Below are positions 55,530 to 64,000 of a stretch of DNA of 64,000 bases, piece by piece. A program made the translations under genes and the position numbers. The notes beneath the pieces are model-generated. The model was not told the origin of the DNA and did no database searches. It saw nothing but the letters and a program-made list of their open reading frames with translations. The DNA is from Pisolithus tinctorius. Taxonomy: Eukaryota > Basidiomycota > Agaricomycetes > Boletales > Pisolithaceae. The stretch is taken from positions 3,968,001 through 4,032,000 of the forward strand of contig JANFAH010000003.1 of assembly GCA_024663395.1 (NCBI GenBank). Direction: 5' to 3'. Each line of letters starts with the position of its first letter. Within the stretch, counting starts at the first letter, position 1.

Positions 55530-56800
55530 GCATCATGTCCTCTGCTGCATATCCCATTCCCAGTGAGCCCCATAATGTTTTACAAATGTGCGTCTTAAGC
55601 CAGTAGGACATGTGTAACGACTCATTGACTAATCTATACAAGGACTCACAATATGCTCGCTACTGAGAATGTCACTGTTACTCAGCTGTGGGCAACAACT
55701 TTCGTGCCTACCTCTTCACCAGTTTCGGCCTCGGTGATGCTCGTAGCTCCACAGCACAGTGGCCATTTCCAGTGAGTGATATCACCCCCAACCCACTCTT
55801 CTTGATTACTGATCTACTTTACAGCGTGGTTCCTCGTGAAGTCACCGATTATCAACTTCACGCGGTCTCTGCAGCCTACTCGGGTTGAATATGATCGACG
55901 TACTGTTTGCACTGACATGGGTCGATCGGGTATGAGCTATTCTACTATGATGTTTTCCGTGAACTGAACAACCTGTAGGCAAATGCTGCACAGTTCTCTG
56001 TCGAATGGCAAAGTCTTCTTACTCTCGTTCCACGATCCGGCTATGTTCTGGTGCTTCAAGTATATGGTATACTGCCGTGATCAAGTTGACTGCCACCAGC
56101 ACTGTGTTTCTGAGCCTAATGCGAAGGTGTTGTTGGACGCATTTCTCGACTTTAAGATTCCTGCACAGGTACCTGTTGGGTGTCAGGAGTGCAGTCTCAG
56201 GGTGCACTTTCTTCCTTATCATCGGCTTTAGTCAAGCTAAATATGTCTTGGCAGTCGTGGCCTTTCAAAATACCATGATAAAGGAGTTTTGGCATCAACT
56301 GGTCAAGGGATAGATACAGCGTATGTTGTGTTCACTGCGTGCCTGCCGGATGGCGCTGATTTGTTTGTAGCAGTCCCAAACACTCTCCACCACGGTCCCA
56401 AAGTAAAGGTGGCACACAGTCACCTGATGGTATGGATGCCGATAGAAGGTAAGCGCATATCGTCATATCATTTTTGATTGTTTTCATCACAAAAATATCC
56501 CTCGATAGACTCCATACTCCTCAATCTCAGTCAACCACTATAGGCGACAGTGCAGGCCACACAGGTGAATGCGATCCAGGACCAACAATTACAATGGTGA
56601 TTCCGCCCTTGTCAGTCGGACAGTCGTCGTTCTCGGCCATTGGACCCTGATCCGAGTTTTGATGGGAGTGAGAGTAGTTCAGATCGCGCTGAAACTATCT
56701 GCCAGAAGAAGAGGAAGCTCATTTGATATTTACTGTACTTCACTTTGTAACATCCAAGAAAGCAATGGGTTAGGTTACGATTCAGTAACTTAGACTATAA
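55530..56800 (+). other. region of broken plus-strand frames
   Basis: An ATG at about 55533 (MSSAAYPIPSEPHNVLQ) begins what looks like a short-exon gene with usable GT-AG sites at 55588 and 55642, but later frames are repeatedly interrupted. It may be a decayed gene of unknown family. No domain is recognised. Confidence 0.3.
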
Positions 56801-57192
56801 TCACATTAAACACTCATTTTCCGCAACATGTATGATTCGAGAATGATGCACACCAAATATTACCGGCCTCGTGGTTGATTTGCAGCGAAAAGAACTCAGC
56901 AGGTACAAAGGAAATATTATCATACTTATATCCGCAGGTATGTCCTGTGCATTCCATCCTACCCCACTGTGATTGCACCATGCAAGCTGAAACAAGCTGT
57001 TGTTCGTATACCAGTATGGGATTGTTGATATTGCCACTGGTTCTGTTACTTAGCGGCATATCCAGGATAATCCTCGCATCGACCTCCTTGAACGGATTCG
57101 ACTTGTCAGGCATGTCCATGACATGGTATGTTGATACAATCAATGCAGATGGCACATGTGAGCTAATGGTGCATACGTAGTTACTAGATGAA

Positions 57193-57492
57193 GTGCTCAT
57201 GCTCCTTGAACAAGAATGTCAAGGCAATCTGCCATTCAGTCCTGTCAATGAACCATCAATCCAAGGCCACCATGGTGTAAAACTCACACCAGTTGATATC
57301 GCAGACAGGTCGCTCAAGCTTAAATTCCGCCTGGTAATCACCACATCTATCGTTCTCGTAGCCTTGATATGGATGATCATCCAAACCGTTCATTTCATTT
57401 ACAACGGAGATGACCTTCTTGCTACAATGAGTTGGATGTCAATTTCTGTCGCTTCATCATTGATTTTTGTCCTTTTAATTACCGTTCTGTGA
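57193..57492 (+). CDS. small ORF with two predicted membrane helices
   Basis: A 99-codon frame. After about 45 polar residues come two hydrophobic stretches (VITTSIVLVALIWMIIQTV and ISVASSLIFVLLITVL) separated by a short loop, ending at 57492. An upstream plus-strand frame (56875-57180) holds another hydrophobic run (LLILPLVLLLSGISRII), so a spliced three-helix protein is possible. Family unknown. Confidence 0.35.
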   Translation: MLMLLEQECQGNLPFSPVNEPSIQGHHGVKLTPVDIADRSLKLKFRLVITTSIVLVALIWMIIQTVHFIYNGDDLLATMSWMSISVASSLIFVLLITVL

Positions 57493-57703
57493 TAGCAGCC
57501 CCATTGTTATCACATTAAATTAGTATAGAGATGTTTGTGTATATAGCATCATTTATGCTGATCGTCCTCGAAGCCATGGGATGTTAATCGATTTAGGCTA
57601 CTCTGATTTATTTCCACATTGACTACAACCATAACCGACCAGTCCACAGAGGAAGAGAAGACCAGGCTGGGAGTCACCAGATCACTTTCTCAACAGAAAA
57701 GCC

Positions 57704-60700
57704 ATGGCATCTGCGAAACATCGATGTAAATGCCAGGTGTATGGTTGCATCAGCGGATCAGACCCGGACCCTTGGACGCAGCTCCTGACCTCTGGCCACC
57801 TGTTGCCCCCATCTATGGTGTATCAACATCGTCGTGATGATAAAATCTGGTGTGCGTCCAAACAATGTGAACACATGGAACTTGATCTACTTGTAGCCAC
57901 CACTTTACTGGAGACTCACAGTGATGGTGTCGTATCGTCCAGGGCACATGAGAGCGAGTTGGGAAACGAACCTGTTTTTGTTCCTAATACACCCCTCAGA
58001 GTACCTGAGCAAGGTATGGTCACATTCTTCAGAAATGATGGCTGTCACATATATTAAGTGTAGAATCTACTTCGGCCGCTGCCCTTCTGTTATTGCAGCA
58101 ATATCGCAACATGTTCCAATCTACAGTCTCATCATTTACTCCACCTCGCCTCAGGTTCACATCGAACCATCCAATTGCTACAGGTGCTCTGCCTCCCATT
58201 GATCCCAATGACGAAAGAGGTTCTCAGGCCATTTATTATTCATCAGCAATACGTCGAGAAGTTGTTCGAACTTGTTCGTGGTGTATCTGGTGATGAAGAT
58301 GACGATGTCATATCAGCCAGGAAGAGGCTTATCCTCGACATCCAAGAACACCAAGGTTATCTTGAACGTATTCGTAACTATGAATGGGATCGACATAAGG
58401 CAGAAATCATGGCGAAGGAGGTGCCTAGCATCGGGTCTTCTGTTCCAATGATCGTAACGACAGGTAGGTGTGGCAATGTTGGGTTTTGAGCGTACTAAGT
58501 TTCAAATCAGATCACTTCTGTAGTACTTTGGACACCCTCGGAAACACTGCCTTACCCCTGTTACTAGGCATCCTTGGGGCTGGTATTTTGCATGTACTTG
58601 CTGGACTCTCAGCGCCCACACGAACTTCCTCCTATTGATTTTACAGTCCGTTGTCATGGCCGCAGTTGGCGAAGTCACTGTCAACCTCCTAAAATCTGGC
58701 AGTCATCATCAGATTAGGGATGGGATTGATTCACTCACCTCAGGCTGGCCAAAGGACATACGCAGCACTCTCAACCTCCTGCATATTGACCCAGAGCTAC
58801 TCCAATATATTTGCTGTCCAACCTGTTTCTCGTTGTATGGACCATTTCCCGAACAACAGACAGAAAGCTATCAGAATATCACCACCCACTGCACTCATCA
58901 GCGCAACGCCATCAGACGAGCCTTGTGGAGTGCAACTATTTGGGAAAAGTGGATCTCCTAACCGTCGTTTTTGGTATCAGCCCCTTGATTCATGGATCGC
59001 TCGTTTCCTTTCACGAGCCGAGGTCGTGACGTCTCTGCGTACAGCACCTGGTCCGGTTTCCACTCACATGTTAGATATATGGGATGGATCTGTTCTCAGA
59101 CAATTCCGAGGCCCTGATAACAACTTGTACTTTGGGTCCGAAAACCCACGTTCAGAAGTTCGCCTGGCCTTCAGCCTATTTGTTGACTGGTTCAATCCCT
59201 TTGGCAACAAACAAGGCGGAAAGCACACCTCATTTGGCGCCATTTACATGGTCTGTCTCAATTTACCAATTCACCTATGCTATCAACTCGAAAACGTTTA
59301 TATTGCTGGCATAATTCCCGGGCCTCAAGAGCCATCATCATACCGTCTAAATCATGTACTGCAGCCACTAGTCGATGACTTAATTCATTGCTGGGCTCCA
59401 GGATTACGCCTGACGCGCACTGCTGTTCATACATTTGGATGTCTGGTGCGCTGTGCGGTGATACCACTTGTCTGCGACTTGTTAGCAGCACGAAAAACTG
59501 CTGGGTTCGCAGGTCTAGGGCCTACGAAAGGAAGGTTTTGCTCGTTTTGCCAGCAAAGTGGTTCGGATTTCAGCAACACAGATATATTGACTTGGCGGTG
59601 GCGAACATGGCATGAGCACTTTGCAATTGCGAAGATGTGGAGGGACGCACATACAGATGGGACGAGACAGCGAATATATGACACGTTTGGGGTTAGATGG
59701 TCCGAACTGTTGCGCCTACCCTACTGGGATCCTACCCGCTTCGTGGTTGTTGAAGCGATGCACAATTTCTTCCTTGGAGACCTCCAACACCACTGTCGAA
59801 AGGTACTTGGCATGAGTGCTGATGCGAAGTCTGCCACCGAAACTCATATCCGACCACACACCCCCGAGGAACAACAGCGAGAACTCCATACTGGGATTGA
59901 AGCCATCAAGAAACACTCGTTGTCAGCTCTAACCAAGTTGAGAAGGGGCTACATCATTGCACTCGCCTGAAGCAAACAATGTTCTGCCGGAGGTCAATAT
60001 CAGTAATGACCCATTGATTAGACTGTATAAAGCTGATCAGATGACTGGAAAGACGGCATATGCACAAGCGCTTATTGACTGGGTAAGCCTATTAGTTTGC
60101 TCCGAAACCATTTCATTACCTTCTTTCTAGCATAGACTACATGGGGATCCTGAAATACAGCTGCCCACGCATCTTTCCTCGCCCCGTGGTGGACCTATCC
60201 ACAGCATGGTCAAATGCCCCATCAACGACTATCCTCGATCAGTCAGTGTTATCAGAAGTATGGAAAGACATGGCGAGAACTACTTTACCATCATGGGTTG
60301 CTCGCACACCTCACAACCTTGGCAGTCCTGGTCATGGAAAACTCAAAGCTGACCAGTGGCGGACAGCCTGTTTAATTAACCTGGTTATCACGCTGTGCAG
60401 GTTATGGGGTAGCAATGATGCAAGTGAAAAAGATGCGCTGCTGTTGCGCAATTACCTCTCTCTTGTGACTGCAGTCCGCTGGGCAACCACCCGCTCCACT
60501 TCTGACCAACACGCTGAAATTATCGAGAAACATCTGGCATACTATACTCGCAGCACCTTACACATTTTTGGTCCATGGGCACTGGTTTATAACAACCATG
60601 CATCCTTCCATGTGCCTGAGTGCCTGCGTGCATTTGGTCCTACCCATGGATGGTGGGCATTTCCCTTCAAAAGATACAACGGCATCTTACAATCCTTCAA

Positions 60701-61516
60701 AACAAATACCAGGATTGGTGAGCTTTATGGTCTGTGTTCGGGTCGGTACTTATGAACCCCTTGCAGGTGAGATGGAACACACCTTGTTGAAAGCCTTCTG
60801 CCGGGGAAGTAACTTGAGGTCCTTACTTGGCACGAACACATTAGATTCCCTTCGGGGTCTTTGCGAACTATTTTTGCAATTCTTCAGCATACCCATTCCA
60901 TGCCTTGATGTGACTCGTGGAAGTGATGTCCCTAACATCACCCAGAACATTGACAGACTCCCAATGCTTTCTGACCAAACATACGAGCGCCTCCTCGATT
61001 GTCTCAACAAAGGTGTTGTTCCTGGACACCAGTTATGTGTCTTATCAGTGAAGATTCCCAACCTAACACCTGGGTCGTCCAGCCCTATGTACAGGAAAAG
61101 GACTCGGTCAAAATTCAGCAAATGACCTTCACTTGCTCCGCAAAGCATCTCGGGAATAGTCAGTGTCTTGTTCTGCTTTGCAGGTGAATCACTCCAGCAT
61201 GCCTGGGGAAATCCAACGCATCTTCGTACATCAAAGGTGTGGACCATCAGGCGACCTCATTACTGAATTTTTCTATGTGGTACAACAATTTCGAGAGCTT
61301 CCTGATGAGCTAGCTGTGCATGACCCATACCGGCAATTCCCACTTCTCTTCATGCGGCTCTGTTATAATGAATTCACAGAGGAGGAACAGGTTATACAGT
61401 CTCACCATATCATCAGTCATTTTGCTGGGTGCCCTTATGAGAGTAAAGAACTCCTGGGAAATTTTCTTGTGGTATTGTCACTAAGCAGGGTCTGTCTCGC
61501 AGTTCTGTTTGAGTGA
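57704..61516 (+). CDS. Plavaka/CACTA-type transposase, with apparent frame breaks
   Basis: The ATG at 57704 opens an N-terminal exon with a short Cys/His cluster (CKCQVYGC). The core (58720-59970) shows VDWFNPFGNKQGGK, VCLNLPIHLCYQLENVY, IPGPQEPSS, VRCAVIPLVCDLLAARKTAGFAG, FCSFCQQ, RWSELLRLPYWDPTRFVVVE and AMHNFFLGDLQHHC, which I recognise from basidiomycete Plavaka transposases of the CMC superfamily. It includes acidic residues of the likely DDE site (VDWF; LPYWD). C-terminal exons (60141-60720 and 60768-61516) continue the family pattern (HGWWAFPFKRYNGILQ; HDPYRQFPLL). One-base shifts are needed near 58240, 58893, 59968 and 61050, so the gene is probably inactive unless these are assembly errors. 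It would act on the CACTG ends. Confidence 0.8.
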
Positions 61517-62209
61517 AGTGAAATGCTTATACTATGCTTTATATCTAGGACTGAGCCAGTTCAGATCCACTGCAATATAACCCGGGGCTTGGAGAAGTAC
61601 GAGAATATGTAGTTATAGTCGTTACAAACTGTTTCGCCAGCACATGCTTATATCGAAATCAGCCCCATTGCCTAAAATACAGAGTCATGGTTATACACAA
61701 TTTGCTGGACTATAAATCGAAATCAGAAAGCTTTACTTGTTATGCCTATTAGAACGGTGCACACTGATATTTGCTAAGTTGCTTCTCAATCATCCTTTAA
61801 TTGAGCAGTGTCAAAATATGATTGTTTCTCGCATCTTTATTTGGCATGACAGTCCTTTGTGAACCGTGATGCTGGCCAGGCAATGAGTATACAATGCTTC
61901 ACTACACTTTTCATTGCTTTCTATTCACCTCTAACTGTGGACTTTTTGATGAAGGTGCCAACCTCTGAAAGTTTCGTCAAGCATTGCCGAGAAGATGTTG
62001 CACCATATTGACCATATAGGCGGGTAGAGACTGACGTACGCGGCTTTCTACCTAGTTCATCCATTCATCCATTGCTCACTGCTGCAGGCAATCCCGATAC
62101 ACCGACAATCGTTCCCTGCTTTGTGAACGTATAAGAGTCAAGCCTATCATCACCATTGAATTGATGGACAGAGACGTAAGAATTTATTTCCATTCAGTCG
62201 CACGAACTG
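61517..62209. other. non-coding stretch after the transposase
   Basis: AT-rich, with no ORF of note and no motif recognised. Confidence 0.45.
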
Positions 62210-62766
62210 ACTGCATACTTTCTCTACAGACCATTCCCATTCATCAGCAGCGATTTCCATTGACAGTTCCACTCTCTCCTCGAAGTGAAGTGGATGCACA
62301 TGTGCCCACCTGTAGTATTGCCGATGTGAACATTGCTGTAAAGGATAGCGGGGCAGAAAGGTACGTCTCAATATATAGAATCAGGAGCAAGTGGCTTCAA
62401 TCACGAGTAGCTATGCAACAGTTACAAGACCCAATCGTCAGGAACACAAAATCCGTAACCTCAATGTCACAACAGGACGATACATAATGACCCATCGCCT
62501 CCCTTTGCAGTACCCTCCATCTTGTTCTCAGTGCAGTGGATGGCGATCTTTACATTCATCACTACAGCAATGAAAAGGTTCAGATATGGTTGCGAGAAGG
62601 GGATCAATGGATAAGTGATGTTTCGGATGGTCATCATCACCCACTGTTACAGGACTACCGTCTCTTCGTCGCTGACGGTATAGAACCTACCTGGGTAACA
62701 AAGAAAACGAGATCAACTTACAAGGGGAGGATTCGTGGCCACCAGAAGAAGGTGGATCAAACATGA
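62210..62766 (+). CDS. small multi-exon protein of unknown family
   Basis: After an AG at 62229, TIPIHQQRFPLTVPLSPRSE is followed by CSIADVNIAVKDSGAERYV. After a likely intron (from about 62360) it reads LYIHHYSNEKVQIWLREGDQW and SDGHHHPLLQDYRLFVADG to a basic tail ending at 62766. A frame change near 62520 is needed. It has the look of a compact beta-rich domain; I do not recognise a named family. Confidence 0.4.
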
Positions 62767-62930
62767 TTATCATCCAGTCGTGTCCATTTCAATAATAGAT
62801 TGGTTGTCTTTTCGTCCGTAGCCATCTCTGCTGAGCCTTACCAGTACTGTAGGTGCCCTCAGGTATGAATATTCGATGTTAGCTTACTCATTCCTCGCAG
62901 AACCCTAACTAATCCTGCCACCCGAGAAAA

Positions 62931-63710
62931 TTCCTTTTTCTTCATGTAATTACCGAATGTACATTGATACAGACACGCATTACACATGGGCAGCGCCAGC
63001 AGCGGAGAGTTGCAGCGGCCCCAGATCAGCTATTAGCGGCGTGCTGCAAAAAAAGCATGTAAGGCGGATGGTCACGACGCATACACAATGAGAAGTGATG
63101 ATGATATTTGGAGAGTGTCGAAATGCTGCCCCAACTTCAAGTCCTCCGAACATCGTCAGCTATAGTACAGTGAAAAACAGTTTGTCATTATCTGTGCGAG
63201 ACACGCGACTCGGAGCATTGCCTGGATATCACATATGGAACTGGATGTATGTAGCAAGGATCTCATGATATACTTCATAATCAGTCTTCAGAGTGGCGCT
63301 TTTTTATGATCACTGCTGGTTCAAATGTAATACAACTATAAGGACATTGATGATGCTTGGCTAAACTCGAAGTACAAAGGTTATTGGAGAGGTCATTTTT
63401 TGTGATCAGAATGTCGAGTTTCGTTCCTGATTTGGAACCCTATGACACAGCCCCACAAATTCAAAGAAACTCCATGACCTGGATCACTGCACTTTGCAGA
63501 TCGGTCTTCAAATTCACGTCTTCCATTAGAGGGCATTTACACCTGTTCAAACTTGTTGCAGTCTCAGCAAACAGACAGTCAGAAAGTTCAAGGCTATTGA
63601 CAAATTTCTGTACACTTCAAAATATCCGTTCAGCGCTCTCTGAATTTTTCGTTGACAGTGAATTTGAAGCTCAGCTTAGTGACACGATCATCAGGCCTTT
63701 GCCTGCAGTG
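62931..63710. repeat. right long terminal inverted repeat of the CACTA unit
   Basis: It is the reverse complement of 41369-42158, ending CCTTTGCCTGCAGTG, followed by TCA. The 134-codon plus-strand frame starting at 63357 runs out of the repeat into flanking DNA, so its length differs from the left copy. Confidence 0.9.
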
Positions 63711-63713
63711 TCA

Positions 63714-64000
63714 GTCTGCTTTCTCATTTTCTGCTTAAGTCAACTTCATCCAACCCTCTAATAAGCTTGAGAACCAGACCGTTGCGCACAATACACCTAT
63801 GGTAGTTATGTAGTTGTTCAAGACTAGCAGCCCGCCGGTATTGGGGGAATGATTAGTCGTGACAAAGATGAGTAGTGCAATGCGAACGCGAGAGGGAAAA
63901 CGAAATTGGTGGCGGACATGTAGATTATTTGGCGGATACGATTCGGCATGCGACACGCTGCAAAATGCGCATCGTTTGGTCCATCTCGAGGATGTAGCGA
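63714..64000. other. host flank right of the CACTA unit
   Basis: It should join directly to the P450 copy B downstream region at 41365 once the unit is removed. No gene is supported. Confidence 0.55.

Larger units (their letters stand above)
41369..63710. mobile_element. 22.3-kb CACTA/Plavaka-type transposon with cargo genes
   Basis: The unit starts CACTGCAGGCAAAGG at 41369 and ends with its reverse complement at 63710. TCA flanks it on both sides (41366-41368 and 63711-63713), the 3-bp duplication expected for CACTA (CMC) elements. Inverted repeats are about 790 bp left and 780 bp right, with few differences, so insertion looks recent. Inside on the plus strand are a transposase (57704-61516) and a companion gene (52075-54447). 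On the minus strand are two WD40 genes, an H3-tail-mimic gene and a RING gene; a methyltransferase fragment is on plus. Several cargo and transposase frames carry single-base shifts. The alternative, an inverted segmental duplication, is unlikely given the CACTG ends and TCA repeat. Confidence 0.88.

Noticed and set aside
41369..63710. Starship-type giant element
   Set aside because: No tyrosine-recombinase captain is seen at either end; the CACTG ends, TCA duplication and Plavaka-like transposase point to CACTA instead.

Overview
The window reads as genomic DNA of a filamentous basidiomycete, most likely an Agaricomycete. The signs are short (about 45-60 bp) GT-AG introns, multi-exon P450 genes, Ty3/gypsy elements whose reverse transcriptase carries an FIDD box, a KDZ-Ulp1 type transposon remnant, and a Plavaka/CACTA-type transposase. 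I cannot place the genus. Family assignments come from motif recognition and memory, not from a search.

Layout. (1) 1-12112: a decayed Ty3/gypsy retrotransposon on the minus strand (gypsy-1); its 3' LTR is cut by the window edge. Its gag-pol keeps its two natural reading frames and is broken almost only by CGA-to-TGA changes. (2) 12113-21436: older debris: a KDZ-Ulp1 remnant, an LTR-like repeat with an embedded 159-codon ORF, and a multi-exon repetitive-family gene. (3) 21437-34370: a second Ty3/gypsy element (gypsy-2) with two 682-bp LTRs, inserted into that gene. It carries two further copies of the LTR-like repeat, a 1.47-kb fold-back element, and an antisense gene with a Zn2Cys6-type cysteine cluster. 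(4) 35628-41339: two head-to-head cytochrome P450 paralogues that look intact. (5) 41369-63710: a 22.3-kb unit bounded by about 0.78-kb near-identical inverted repeats that begin CACTGCAGG and flanked by a TCA direct repeat, starting 30 bp past the P450 stop codon. It encodes a Plavaka-like transposase and a companion ORF on the plus strand. On the minus strand it carries two membrane-anchored WD40 genes, a protein whose N-terminus copies the histone H3 tail and is followed by a PHD-like cysteine cluster, and a RING-finger gene. It also holds a 5'-truncated carnosine N-methyltransferase-like gene whose SAM-motif exon is tandemly triplicated.

How it fits together. The first 34 kb is a nested transposon graveyard whose main mutation mark is C-to-T change at CpG, as expected from cytosine methylation or a RIP-like process. 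From about 35 kb onward CpG is common and the genes look functional or recently active. The large CACTA-type unit with its regulatory-looking cargo (H3-tail mimic, WD40, RING) is the strongest candidate for an undescribed system. Its transposase and companion genes show several single-base frame changes, so this copy may not be autonomous.
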